A stretch of DNA of 64,000 bases from Euglena gracilis (lineage: Eukaryota; Euglenida; Euglenophyceae; Euglenales): contig CP154956.1 of assembly GCA_039621445.1 (NCBI GenBank), positions 55,025,419 through 55,089,418 of the forward strand, written 5' to 3'. Below are positions 1 to 10,107 of the stretch, piece by piece (position 1 is the first letter of the stretch; every line of letters starts with the position of its first letter). Position numbers and translations under genes: made by a program. The notes beneath the pieces were generated by a model. That model searched no databases and was not told where the DNA came from. It saw nothing but the letters and a program-made list of their open reading frames with translations.

Positions 1-173
1 AAAACCACATGGGAATGAATGCAACAGGATCCAACAAAAATTGGATCGAAGAAACATTAGCTTAAGAGCATGCTCATATTGAGTTCCAGATGTCAAAAAA
101 AATCCATTCATTGACTAATTTGATTTTTTGTGTGCTTTTGGGAATATACTGTTTGTTTTTTTTTTGTTTTCAG

Positions 174-292
174 GTGGCCAAACTACCCTCTGGAGGAGGA
201 CTCCCAAGCTCCGAGGCCGTCCTCTGGGTCCTGGTCATCCACGCAAATCATACCAGCTGGTGAGGCTGACAAAGTTGGCTGCGGCTGCGCAG
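174..292 (+). CDS. rpl15: Organellar ribosomal protein uL15, internal exon
   Basis: The exon is read in the frame giving GGQTTLWRRTPKLRG and then KSYQLVRLTKLAAAAQ. The first block matches the conserved bacterial/organellar uL15 segment GGQ-P-L-x-R-R-x-P-K, which binds 23S-type rRNA; the second matches the following K-x-Y-x-x-(V/L)-x-L stretch. A pyrimidine tract ending in CAG precedes position 174 and GTGGAG follows 292, so both splice sites fit. The exon starts after the first base of a Gly codon and ends in phase 0. The N-terminal exon, with any transit peptide, would lie upstream of the window. The protein should act in the large subunit of a plastid or mitochondrial ribosome; I cannot tell which. 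Confidence 0.72.
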
Positions 293-471
293 GTGGAGGC
301 TTGGCACCATTTATTTGCCCCCCCCCCCCTTTGAAACAGACGGCGCTTAGTGGAGTATTTCCGTTTTTTGGAACCAAAAATCTGCTAGTATTTCTGCCTG
401 CTGGCCTCTTTGAAGGGATAACCTTGCTTGGGTCCTCTCCAAATAATGTTCCACGCATCCACCCAGGAGAG

Positions 472-519
472 TCGGGCAACCTCAGCCCTGGCAGAATGAT
501 TGATGAACCCGCAACCATG
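472..519 (+). CDS. rpl15: Candidate short uL15 exon
   Basis: A phase-0 open stretch of 16 codons reads SGNLSPGRMIDEPATM and is followed by a GTGGGT donor. It lies downstream of the first uL15 exon and resembles the variable uL15 segment (xVTPExMI-type) between the K-x-Y block and the C-terminal block. The acceptor (GAG) is weak and the match is short, so this is inference. At least one more exon would be expected between here and 2936. Confidence 0.33.
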
Positions 520-992
520 GTGGGTGATTTTTTTTGTGTAAGTTCTGTGGAATTTCAAGGCAATTTGACGAAGCTAAGGTTTCAGTTTCAGGTCTCTTAA
601 AATTGGTTTTAGTTCCTGCAAAAAAATACAAATTTAGGATAAAATAAATTTCTGTATGTTCCAGGCATTAATTTCCATGCATCCTTCGATCCATGATGCG
701 CAATTTGTTGTCATCATCTTTCTCCATATTAATTGTCTCAGGGCTCAACAGTGCAGTTTGATGACTTGTCTGGTGGCGTACAGGTTTATGCCTCAGATTG
801 ATTTCACTGCTTGTGTTGACACAGGTCCACACACACATACATAATATAATTTTTTTTGAAATATATTATTGTTATATATATTAATTTATGTATATTGATA
901 TGTATACGTATTTTATACGTGATGCATTATGTACATAACAACAACCAACAGAGTGATGGCTGCTGAGTTCGCAAGAGCATTGACGGACAGTC

Positions 993-1614
993 CAGGCTTC
1001 TTTTTAAGTCAGAAGACCCCCCCCCCCCAGGGGGGTGGGTGGGTCCAGGCCGGACCCCCCCCCCGGGGTCCCGCGCCGGAGGCGCCGGGTACCGGGGGGG
1101 GGGGGAACTTGTATGGGAAAAAATGTTTTGGGAAAAATTCTGGACGAAATTTTGTGCAGGATTTTCCCCGCCTTTTTAAGGATCCGTCCAGGATTTTTCC
1201 CGGCAGATTTAAGGAAAGTCCAATTTCCTCCAGTGAATGACCCCCCAAAAAAATCTTCGCAGCAGGAATATTTCTTCCTCTCAGGAATCGGTGTTGTGCG
1301 CAAAACCTTTGTGTTTTTTTTTCAGCTGTCCAATATTTTTTCCCACCTGGTGTAAGTGAGCGTTCAGGATTTTCCCCGGCATTTTAAGGGTTCGTCCAAT
1401 ATTTTTCCTGGCAGAATTTTTCCCGTCGGCAATTGTTCCCGGTCAGATCCCCCCCCCCCCGGTATACCTTTTTGGTGCGAAGCGCCGAAATTTTTTGAAA
1501 ATTGCTTTTAACGGGCCCGATTTTGGGGGGGGGTCCCCGCCCCGGGTCTCGCGCCACCCTGGGTGGGTGGGGGGGACCCCCCCTCCCTCCCTGGGGGTCG
1601 TAAAAAGAAGCCTG
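993..1614. mobile_element. MITE-like element, CAGGCTTC family, 8-bp target duplication
   Basis: The ends are inverted: CAGGCTTCTTTTTAAG on the left and TAAAAAGAAGCCTG on the right. The direct repeat GGACAGTC flanks both sides (985-992 and 1615-1622), a perfect 8-bp target-site duplication. The inside is non-coding, with C-run/G-run palindromes and a GGCGCCGG-type palindrome. An 8-bp duplication is typical of hAT and some other cut-and-paste superfamilies. No transposase is present, so it is non-autonomous. Confidence 0.75.
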
Positions 1615-2067
1615 GGACAGTCTGTGGGGGTGGAATCTGGACAAACAAACGGTTTGGGTTGAGAGAGCTGGCATTCATAACTGGTTTCGTAACTGACACC
1701 TGGCACATGTAATGGGCTTCGTAATTCGTAATATGAGATTGGGTTCTGGCGTTTCCGCAAGTCTCTGGGGCGTCCCAGAACTGCGCTAAATCTGGGCGAT
1801 TTCTGTCAGGATTGGGGTGTGCCTATGTGGGTCAGGGTTGGGATCGGCGAGACAAAATTGGCCCAATTTGGGGAGTTCAGCCGGAGCTTCTACCCTGGGC
1901 TGCTTTTTAAGGAGGGGTGCTATTGGGGCAGGCAGGGGGGCAGGGCATTTTCGACAGCCTGGGAGTTGGGGCTGGGGTTGGGGGGGGGGACTGTAGCACA
2001 CCCCCCAGCGCCGGGGGCCCCAAACAATGTATGTCGGTTGGGGGGGTACTAAAATTGGCCTGCCATA

Positions 2068-2258
2068 TGCAGATGGATGGATGGATGGATGGATGGATGT
2101 CATGTATGCATACATGCATGTGTGGATGGATGGATGCATGCATGCATGCATGCATGTATGTGTGGATGGATGGATGGATTGATGGATGGATGTATGCACA
2201 TATGCATGTATGTAATGCTGTACGTATGTATGGATGGATGTGTGTGTACCTGCGCCAA
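2068..2258. repeat. Degenerate (ATGG)n / (ATGC)n microsatellite
   Basis: There are repeated GATG and CATG tetramers: ATGGATGGATGG runs are interleaved with GCATGCATGCATGC. The apparent reading frames across it (MDGWMDGW, HPSIHPSIH) are products of the repeat. Confidence 0.85.
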
Positions 2259-2935
2259 TGAAGAAACATTTTCATTAACAGTTGCTGTTTAAACTTGGCT
2301 CCAGGAAGAAAAACAAAAGGGTTTCAATAGCAAGAACAAAATTTTCCGGCAGCAATTGACAAATAAAAGAAGAAGGAAGAAGAGCATATGCAAGGAGCAT
2401 CAAAATATTTCGCAATTTCACAAAATTCATGCAAAACAGTTGCCTTTTTCTGGAGACAAATTTTGGGGCCATTTGACAAGGGACGAAAGGGTGTTTCCAA
2501 TGGACCTCCAAAATGGGTGCTTTGGGGGAGCAGTTTTCACAATGCTGAGGGCAGAGGTCACAAGCCTGCCGCCAAGCCGGTGTTGTTCAAGGTTGGTGGC
2601 CTGATGGCCCATGAGCGTAGATTCATTTAGCACCTGTGTGACTCCCCCCGGGGTTTTCGAGAGTGGGAGGGTGGATTGGGGCCTCTGGACCTCCCCAGGG
2701 GTGGTGCGCCATGGGTCAGGTTTTTGCCCGGCCAAAGGCTGGGCCTAATTTTTTTCCAGTGTTTTCTGCCAATTTTTTTTGCTGGATTTTGGGTGGGTGG
2801 GTGGGTGGGTTTTTGACCCCCCCCCCAGGGGGGATGGGATGGTGGTGGTTTTTCAAAGAAGCGGGTGGGTGGGTTTAGGCCCGGGAAAAAAGTGCCCAAC
2901 CCAGGGAGGTCACTAAGTGAATCTCTGCCCGTGAG

Positions 2936-3070
2936 TCTGTCAACCTACCCACTGGCCTGACGGTGAAGGCTCATGCTTTCACTCGAAGTGCCCGGGCTGC
3001 CATTGAGGCAGCAGGTGGGAAGTGCATTGTCATCGACAAGTACAGTCGGGAATTGGACGCAGAGGGCAAG
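2936..3070 (+). CDS. rpl15: Organellar ribosomal protein uL15, C-terminal domain exon
   Basis: The 45 codons include LTVKAHAFTRSARAAIEAAG followed by GKCIVIDKYSREL. This is the uL15 signature in the C-terminal domain (L-T-V-K-A-H-x-F-x-x-S-A-x-x-x-I-E-x-A-G-G). Both ends are phase 0: GTGAG precedes and GTCTGC follows. Together with the exon at 174-292 it shows one split uL15 gene on the + strand. The sequence is bacterial-type rather than cytosolic eL18/uL15, so the product should be imported into an organelle. Confidence 0.78.
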
Positions 3071-3417
3071 GTCTGCAGCAGTTCCATTTTTGCATTTTTT
3101 TCCCCTACTGATTTGCCTGTTGCTTCTGCCGGCCAGTGGCATCAATGGTGGTATCAGTTTTCAACGCAACCTGACGTTTGCTGAAAGACACAAATGGTGG
3201 TAATTGATGGATTTGAAGCCAGATATTTGTTCGTTTTGCTAGGGGTTTGCCCCTTTGTTATCTGCACCTTCAGTGGCTGCTCAGCTCTCCCCTGAGTGGA
3301 AGCCAATGGAGGTTAGCGAACTTGGGGGGAGGGGGGAAATGGTCCCGTAATTGTTCGAAGTCACAGTTTTTGAAGAAAAAAAACATTTTTATAAGTCATC
3401 ATCAGCATCATCATCAT

Positions 3418-3932
3418 CCGGCTTCTTTTTAAGTCAGAAGACCCCTCCCTCGGGGAGGGGGGTGGGTCCAGAGCCAAACCATACAATCACTAAGTCACTG
3501 TCCCCCGGGGGGGGGGTGATTGGTTTTTCAGAGTGACTGACTGGTTTTTGGCCCGGACCCCCTCCCCCCCCCCCCGGGGGGGGTCGGCAAAAAACCACCA
3601 AAGTGACCCGGCGCCAAAGGCGCCGGAATTTTTTTGGCCGTTTTTCACGTTTTTGGTCAAATTTCCTTTGGATTCCAGAGTGGCCGACCCCCCCCCCCCT
3701 CCCGGGGGTAGTGACTGACTGGCTTCCCGAAAAAGGTGACTGACCGGTTTTTCGAAAAGTGGAGTGACCCCCCCAGGGGAGGTCGGTAAAAAATTACATG
3801 AGCCGAACCCCCCCCCCCCAGGGGGTTCTGGGCTGGAGGCGTGGGTTCCGGCGCCGAATTCTTTTTTGGGAAATGCCCTCAAACGGCCCGATGTTTGGGG
3901 GAGGTCCCCCCCAGGTCTTAAAATGAAGCCTG
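3418..3932. mobile_element. MITE-like element, CAGGCTTC family, carrying a nested insertion
   Basis: The left end is CCGGCTTCTTTTTAAGTC and the right end is CTTAAAATGAAGCCTG, the same termini as the element at 993. The flanks are ATCATCAT (3410-3417) and GTCATCAT (3933-3940), a 7-of-8 match inside a CAT microsatellite. A second element (3480-3800) is inserted in it, so this one is older. Confidence 0.65.
3480..3800. mobile_element. MITE-like element, CATACAAT family, nested
   Basis: The left end is CATACAATCACTAAGTCAC and the right end is AAAAAATTACATG. The flanks are AGCCAAAC (3472-3479) and AGCCGAAC (3801-3808), a 7-of-8 target duplication. The inside has repeated GACTGACTGG motifs and C/G palindromes, also present at 7414-7728 and 11690-11900. 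Confidence 0.6.
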
Positions 3933-3986
3933 GTCATCATCAGCATCAGCATCATCCAGATTTTACATATGAATGTTTCACTCAAG

Positions 3987-4070
3987 ACACACACCGATGA
4001 CACCACTGATGACGACAATAACAATGATGATGCAGAAGACAAGGAAGATGCAGAATGTTTTCCACGTTGA
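3987..4070 (+). CDS. Candidate acidic terminal exon, gene unknown
   Basis: After CTCAAG the phase-0 frame reads THTDDTTDDDNNNDDAEDKE and stops at TGA 4068-4070. It could be the last exon of the uL15 gene, since the phase fits the donor at 3071, or of another gene. The acidic run could also come from the CAT/GAT microsatellite next to it. I do not recognise a family. Confidence 0.25.
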   Translation, partial: THTDDTTDDDNNNDDAEDKEDAECFPR

Positions 4071-5183
4071 GTATTTTACAGATGTTGCGGTTTAATACAG
4101 ATATTTTTCTTCACGGTTGAACCCAAAATCAGTCCAATTTTCAGGGAAAGATCAATTTTAATGATTTTTTTTCAAAAAATCATTAAAATCGTTTTTCATC
4201 CTCAATCGTATTTTTAGAAATATAAGAAATGGGTGCCTAATGGTTTTTTTCATTTTTTCTTCATTCAACCCCTGCTCCATAGGTCGTGGGTGCAGCAGAG
4301 AAGGTGGCAATGGTCGCGTTCTGCGGAGAGGTGTGAAGGAATCAACATTGTTCTGTGTTTGTTTTTGCTGTGCTTTTGTCCAGGACAGGGAATTTCTTAA
4401 GCTTGCACCCTCCCAGGGTCCAGCCAGCCAGCACCTTTTTTCCAGCCAGCACCTCCCAGCCAGGCTGCAGACCCACCCTCCCCGGGGGTCGAGTGGTACC
4501 CGCCCCCCTCCTTGTCCACCGACCACCCCTATATACCGACCACCCCCCGGTCGGGGGTTGCAGGTTGAGGGGGGTGTACGACCACCCCCCCTGGTCGGGG
4601 GTTGCAGGTGACCACCAAAATTTTTTCCTCTCATGTGCTCATTGACCAGCTTTTTTCCCGTTTTTCCTGTCCATTGAGTGTTCGTCATGTTCCCTCCGGG
4701 GAGTCCTGTCTTGTTTGAGTGTAGTGATGGCATTGGTCCCTCACCTAACGGGGAGAAATATCACCGTTATGAAATTGCACCTTTTTTGGCTTTTGGTTTT
4801 GTTTTGGCCCCTAGTGGTACGACCACCCCCCGGTCGGGGGTTGCAGGTTGTGGGGGGTGTACGACCACCCCCCCTGGTCGGGGGTTGCAGGAACCCGGTC
4901 AGTGGACAAGGGGGGGGGGGGCGGGTAATAAATTTTTCGCAGCCCGGTGGGGATAAGCGGTCAAAAATGGCCAAAAATGCCATTTTTGGGACCTTTTGGT
5001 TTTCACCTCAAAAATTTAGCTGAAAAAAAAATGCATCCAGCCGGATTTGGGCTGTTTTGCATGTTTTTGGGTCACAAGTGGGTCCAACCCGGCAGTCAAG
5101 GTTCGAGGTTCAAACCACCTCCCTCGACCCCCCGCTTCTTTTCCTGGGGGGGGTAAGAGGTGACACAATTGTGCTGGTTGCAT
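4071..5183. repeat. Non-coding stretch with GACCACCCCCGGTCGGGG repeats
   Basis: The motif pair GACCACC(C)n / GGTCGGGGGTTGCAGG occurs at 4535-4610 and again at 4818-4892, so the same 75-base palindrome-rich unit is present twice. A related arrangement occurs at 18050-18430. No gene is seen in the rest of the stretch. Confidence 0.6.
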
Positions 5184-5191
5184 GGTATTTG

Positions 5192-5717
5192 GGCAAGACT
5201 AACTCATTGCCCCCCCCCCCCCGGGGGGAGGGCCCAGTAGATGTACCTACCGGGGACTTCGGCCTCCCAGGTAAAATTACTGGGACCCCCCCCCTGTGTT
5301 TTCCGTGGGAAACCCCCCCCCACTATCGGAGAATTTTTTTGCCGGAGGGGTCATTAGGGGGTTATTTTCAGGATTAGGGTTAGTTAGGGTTTGGATTCGG
5401 GTTAGGGTTCGGGTGAAGGGTTGGGGATGGGGGAAATTCGGCAGCTGGACCGGATTTCGGCCGATTTTAGGACGAATTTCCGGTCCAATCTTTTATGTGA
5501 ATTTTGACCCGATTTCGGCACACCTGTTTTCCCAAATCGTAACCCCAACCCTACTCCTTATTTTAACCCCAATCCGGATCCCGTATTCAACGGAAATACG
5601 GCGCGTCGGGGCGCGAAAACCAAAATTTGGAGTTGGTGAAAGAAGTGGGACCCCCGCCCCCAGGTTAAACTACTGGGCCCTCCCCCCCCTGGGGGGGGGC
5701 AGTGAGTTAGTCTTGCC
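5192..5717. mobile_element. MITE-like element with telomere-like core
   Basis: The termini are GGCAAGACTAACTCATTG and CAGTGAGTTAGTCTTGCC, an inverted repeat of about 17 bases with one mismatch. The flanks are GGTATTTG (5184-5191) and GGTATTTT (5718-5725), a 7-of-8 target duplication. The core (5370-5430) is rich in TTAGGG/TTTGGG-like repeats, with complementary CCCTAA-like repeats near 5540-5575. Confidence 0.7.
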
Positions 5718-5725
5718 GGTATTTT

Positions 5726-6458
5726 CTATTTTGAAATTTTCTTCCATCTTTCGAATGTGCAGTGTTGTGCAGTGTTTTTTTTGTTTTTTTTGGTCAAAAT
5801 CTCTCTAATCTGAATGCAAAACAACCCACTCCATCAACCCATCCCTGCCTTTAAGGTGAGAAAATCAGCTCTCATCAGGGGGGAACACAGCATTGACTCT
5901 CTCAAAAAAAAGACACAAAAACATAAAAGCAAAAACAAAAAAGCAAAGTAAGCAAAAAAAGCAGTTTTCAATTGCATCCGTTGGGGGGGGGGTCCAGGTG
6001 AAAACACAAAATGCTGAAAAACAGGCGGTCTTCAAGCAACAAAAAAAAGCACCATTGGAGCACATTCGCTGAAACAACCACAGGAAAATGGCCGGAAGAA
6101 AACAGTTTGATTGATTTTCTGACATCCTTGGATTATGCCCATCCACCAAAAATGTCAAAAATAATGCGTTTTCTGATTTTTGGACCTAATTTTGGACCCC
6201 ATTTGATGCCCGGGGCGCTGTGTCCGGCCTTTGGCCTGAGGACGGTCCTCAAGGGCCGATGCTTAATTGAAAAGAAAATCCCATTCCTCAAGGATTCGTC
6301 TTGCCAGAAGGAAAAATCTGGTTCAAATGCAGAATTTTTTCAATTCAAAATCGTTTCCCATCAGAACTCAAAAAGGGTCAACAAGTTTTTGTGCCTGATC
6401 ATAATGTGCATCTATTGGGCAGAAGGGCTTCATTTCACTGTGTGATTTTTTTGTTCAG
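5726..6458. other. Non-coding stretch, no feature recognised
   Basis: A/T-rich spacer or intron with A and T runs. I see no supported exon or repeat family, apart from a long pyrimidine-rich approach to the acceptor at 6458. Confidence 0.4.
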
Positions 6459-6533
6459 GTTGCGGTTTACAACGAATCTGATGCGGAGGAGGACACTGAT
6501 ATGTTCATTTCTGATGATGAAAGTGATGCCATG
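6459..6533 (+). CDS. Candidate acidic exon of an unknown gene
   Basis: The 25 phase-0 codons read VAVYNESDAEEDTDMF then ISDDESDAM. They lie between a good acceptor (TTTTTTTGTTCAG) and a GTGTGT donor, the pattern of the certain exons here. The composition is strongly acidic. No family is recognised. It may belong with 6953-7015 and 12343-12465. Confidence 0.38.
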
Positions 6534-6952
6534 GTGTGTTTCACAAAGCAGAGGGGGGGATATGCGCTGTGCAGTTTTGCAGTTCTTTGCAGTTTTCACA
6601 TTTTGGGTTTTTGCAGTTTTTTTTGGCAGTCTTTCTGCAGCTTTTTTTTCTGAAAAAAACTGCACGTGTGCAATTTTTTTTGCAGTTTTTTTTTTAATTC
6701 CAGTTTTGAGGAAACCTGAGGTGTCTGATTTTTTGATGCTGGATTATATGTTTGAAGGGTGTTTCTCAAGAAAAAGCTTTTGTGAGTTGTGTTGTTCACA
6801 ATTATCCCACCAATTGTCTTACCCCCAACTGTCTTGCCAACTAACTGTTTTCTGTCGAATGCCCATTGCAACCCTGATTGCAGCCGCATATTTATGGATT
6901 TCCCTTTGTTTTGTGTCCTCCAATGTGTGTTTTGTGTCTTTCCACCCCATAG

Positions 6953-7015
6953 TCATTCGACAACGTAGGTTGGGGGCAGACCATTCTGGATGGAGTGGCT
7001 GGAATGGCCGACCAT
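6953..7015 (+). CDS. Candidate exon fragment of an unknown gene
   Basis: After CCCCATAG the phase-0 frame reads SFDNVGWGQTILDGVAGM and continues ADH before running into a C-run block of the GACTGATTGG repeat family. The donor is not visible; a repeat insertion may have displaced it. The family is not recognised. Confidence 0.3.
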
Positions 7016-7413
7016 CCCCCCCCCCCGGGAGCTGTTTTTGAACGTGACTGATTGGTTTTTTGAAGTGGAAAGGGACCCCCCTCGAAGGGTCAGTAAGCAA
7101 TAGTGTGGTTGGGGTTTTGGTCCCCCCGTGGTTGTACAGGGGGGGGGTGGAGATGGAGGTTCGGTACAGTTGAAAGAAATTTTGAAGGCTCCTGAAGCGA
7201 CCAAAACTGAGGCAACGGCCAAAGGAAACCAAAGTGGCCAAAAGCAGGCAAAAGTGGCCAAAATCAAAAAGCAGCAAAAGTAATCCAAAAGTGGTGCAAA
7301 CGTGGCCAAAAAGCAGTCAAAGGCCAAAAATGGACCAAAAACCTGAGCACCATTGATGACCTCTTGATGAAGGGTGATGTAGAGAGGTGCTGCACGATGA
7401 TGTAAAGCGGAAG
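7016..7413. other. Non-coding stretch with GTGGCCAAAA repeats
   Basis: It begins with a C-run and a GACTGATTGG block. At 7170-7340 there are many AAAGTGGCCAAAA units, the reverse of those at 15200-15430. An open frame here (VQLKEILKAPEATK...) follows the repeat and is not counted as an exon. Confidence 0.45.
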
Positions 7414-7728
7414 TATACAATTTTTTACCGACCCCCCGGGGGGTCACTCCACTTTTCGAAAAACCAGTCAGTCATTTTTTTTTTCGGGAAGCCAGTCAGT
7501 CACCACCCTCCCCCGGGGGGGTTGGCCACTCTGGAATCCAAAGGAAATTTGACCCAAAGCATGAAAAAAAAAGACCAAAAAAATTCTCCGGCACCTTTGG
7601 CGCCGGGTCGCTTTGGTGGTTTTTTGCCGACCCCCCCCCCCGGGGGGGGGGGGGCCGGGCCAAAAACCAGTCACCCCCGGGGGGGGGGGGGGTGGGACAG
7701 TGACTAAGTGATTGCATGTGCGGAAGCC
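7414..7728. mobile_element. MITE-like element, CATACAAT family
   Basis: The left end is TATACAATTTTTTACCG and the right end is GACTAAGTGATTGCATG, in the opposite orientation to the copy at 3480-3800. The flanks AGCGGAAG (7406-7413) and TGCGGAAG (7729-7736) match in 7 of 8 bases. The inside carries the GACTGACTGG/CCAGTCAGTC motifs and a GGCGCC palindrome. Confidence 0.6.
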
Positions 7729-8497
7729 AGAAAGGTGGGTGACCAGGGTTTTTCATCACGTGCATCGTAAAACCCCCAGCTCCAAAGCAGACAATTTTTT
7801 AAGCACCGTCCCCCCCCCCCCCCCCGGGTGACTGACTGGTTTTTTCAGAGTGACTGACTGGTTTTGAGCCGACCCCCTCCCCCTTAGGCGGCCGAATTCG
7901 CACTTAAGCTTTTTTGTTTTTATTTGCGCACTTGCGCAAATTTACGAATTTTTTTGATTCTGCTTTGTTTCGGCTGTGAAGGTCAGGGGGGTTTGAAAAC
8001 ACGTTGACAAGAGAGTGCAAGAAATGTGCGAAATTCTGATTTTGGCTGTGAGACCCCCGGGACTTTGGCGAAAAATGGTGTTTTGGGGGTGTACCAAAAT
8101 GGACTTTGTACGTCGAAACCCCAGGGACCTTGCCTGCCCAAAGTGAAAAAATACACGAAAAAGCACCATAGGAACGGGACCTTTACTGCCTTTGTTGCTC
8201 CTTTCGGCCGTGTCCCCGGGTGTGCCTGAGCTGCCGGCGGTGTGAGTCCTGGGTGTTTGCCGGACTGCTTTGTTTGCGGCGCCTTGCTGTGGTGTTTGTG
8301 GGCAGTTTGTTAAAGCGCGGGGAGGAGGTGTCGGGGGGTGTGGGTGTGATGTGACCAAGCTGGCGGGAAGGACACAGGGGAAGGAAGGTGAGTACGGGGT
8401 GTTTGGCAAGGGAAGCGCAGAGGGGATGAAATAGGGTCCGCAGGGAATGAAAGGGAATAAAGGGGATGGGTGTCTCCCACCCGGCTTATACCCGGGA
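7729..8497. other. Non-coding spacer or intron with a decayed repeat
   Basis: 7805-7900 is a fragment of the GACTGACTGG/C-run repeat family. 7915-7945 has TTTGCGC-type palindrome units. The rest has no recognised gene. Confidence 0.4.
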
Positions 8498-8972
8498 CAT
8501 ACATCTCTCTAAGGTTTTGCGAACCCCCCCCCCCCGGGGGGGCGGCTGCAGCCCGCCCCGGTTTGGGCCCAGCCCAGCCGCAGCAGCACCCCCCCCCCCC
8601 CGGGGGGGGGTGCTGCTAGCCCTGCTAGCCAGCCCCCTTTTTGGGGGTCCAGCCCAAAATTTTTCGGCGCAAAGCGCCGAATTTTTTTGGAAAATTGTGT
8701 TCAAAAGTGGCCAAAAATGGGGTTTGGGGGGCGTTTGGGGCATTTTTGGGGGGTTTCAGATGCATCATTTTTTCAAAACTGTGTCTTGCAGGTCATTTTT
8801 GGGCATTTTTCCGATTTCAGTCCAGCTCGCCCCGGTTCGGGTCCAGCCGGGGTCCAGCCCCCCCCCCCCCCCGGGGGGGGGGGGGGGGCTAGCCAGCCCA
8901 AATTTCTAGCCAGCCCAAATTTCTAGCCCTAGCCCAGCAACCCCCCCCCCGGGGTCCTTAAAGAGATGTATG
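8498..8972 (+). mobile_element. MITE-like element, CATACATCTC family, perfect 8-bp duplication
   Basis: The termini are CATACATCTCTCTAAGG and CCTTAAAGAGATGTATG. The perfect direct repeat ACCCGGGA flanks both ends (8490-8497, 8973-8980). Inside, C-run/G-run palindromes near both ends bracket a core with CGGCGCAAAGCGCCG and GGCCAAAAATGGGG. It is non-coding and about 90% similar by eye to the copy at 9630-10107. Confidence 0.85.
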
Positions 8973-9044
8973 ACCCGGGACCCGCACAACCAGTTGTGTG
9001 GCAATGAACCCAGCAGGAGAAGCCCAAAACTAGAAGGGCAAAAT

Positions 9045-9443
9045 TGTGTTTATGCGCGCAAAGGAGCTGTGAGTGCCCAGACCAACGGGCCATCCAGTTG
9101 GTGGGTTTGTCAAATCATTTGTCGACGGAGCAAGCTTATGGGCGCAAATGCGCGCACAAACAAAATTATGTTTTATGCGCGCATTTGCGCAAATGCGCGC
9201 ATAAAACATGTTCTCTGTTTATTTGCGCATTTGCACAAATGAACAGAGAAGAACGGGGTGACGGAAACACACCCGTCAAACACCAGCAGCAGATGTGGTT
9301 CATTTGCGCATTTGCACGCATCACGATTTTTGTGGGCACAAATGTGCAAAAAGCTGCATGAAGAAACAGCACAATTTACCATGTTTATTTGCGCATTTGC
9401 GCCCACAAAACAACGTGATGCGCGCAAATGTGCAAATAAACAA
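9045..9443. repeat. Cluster of TTTGCGCAAA palindromic (foldback) repeats
   Basis: The unit GCGCATTTGCGCAAATGCGC recurs at least six times with TTTAT or ACAAA extensions. The copy at 9168-9209 is a perfect 42-base palindrome centred on TTGCGCAA. The reading frames across it are repeat products. Confidence 0.8.
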
Positions 9444-9629
9444 CTAATGGAGGAGTAGAAAACGATTGCATTTGGCCCTCCTACAGCTACCCTCAGTGGC
9501 TTCTGGATGGGTTGAAACCAAATGGCCACACCGTCCCCTCTGGCACATGGTGTTATTGTGCCGTTTTTTGACCATTGACAGGTCCCACAAAAGATGGAGA
9601 CATAGGATCTCTTGAAGGTGGGTGCGCAG

Positions 9630-10107
9630 CATACATCTCTCTAAGGTTTTGCGAACCCCCCCGGGGGGGGGGCGGCTGCAGCCAGCCCCGATTTTGGCCC
9701 AGCCCAGCCGCAGCAGCCCCCCCCGGGGGGGGGGGGGTGCTGCTAGCCCAGCTAGCCAGCCCCTTTTTTGGGGGTCCAGCCCAAAATTTTTCGGCGCAAA
9801 GCGCCCAATTTTTTGAAAAACTGTGTTCAAAAATGGCCAAAAATGGGGTTTGGGGGGCGTTTGGGGCATTTTTGGGGGGTTTCAGATGCATAATTTTTTC
9901 AAAACTGTGTTCTGCAGGTCATTTTTGGGCATTTTTCCGATTTCAGTCCAGCTCACCCCGGTTCGGGTCCAGCCGGGGTCCCGCCACCCCCCCACCCCCC
10001 CCCGGGGGGGGGGGGGCGGGCTATCCAGCCCAAGTTTCTAGCCAGCCCAAATTTCTAGCCCTAGCCCAGCACCCCCCCCCCCCCCGGGGTCCTTAAAGAG
10101 ATGTATG
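9630..10107 (+). mobile_element. MITE-like element, CATACATCTC family, second copy
   Basis: It has the same termini and core as 8498-8972. The perfect direct repeat GTGCGCAG flanks both ends (9622-9629, 10108-10115). The near-identity of the two copies, 650 bases apart, points to recent mobility. Confidence 0.85.

Larger units (their letters stand above)
520..2935 (+). other. Intron sequence of the uL15 gene with inserted repeats
   Basis: This stretch lies between uL15 exons. It holds a small TIR element (993-1614), an ATGG microsatellite (2068-2258), and a C/G-rich block at 2640-2895 whose ends (GTGACTCCCC and GGGAGGTCAC) are partly inverted and may be another decayed element. I see no other convincing exon. 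One or more short uL15 exons could be hidden here. Confidence 0.5.

Noticed and set aside
2068-2275. Long open frames of Met-Asp-Gly-Trp or His-Pro-Ser-Ile repeats
   Set aside because: They are translations of the ATGG/CATG microsatellite.
7160-7280. Lys/Gln-rich open frame (VQLKEILKAPEATK) as a terminal exon
   Set aside because: It coincides with GTGGCCAAAA repeats also found at 15.2-15.4 kb on the other strand; no good acceptor or family match.
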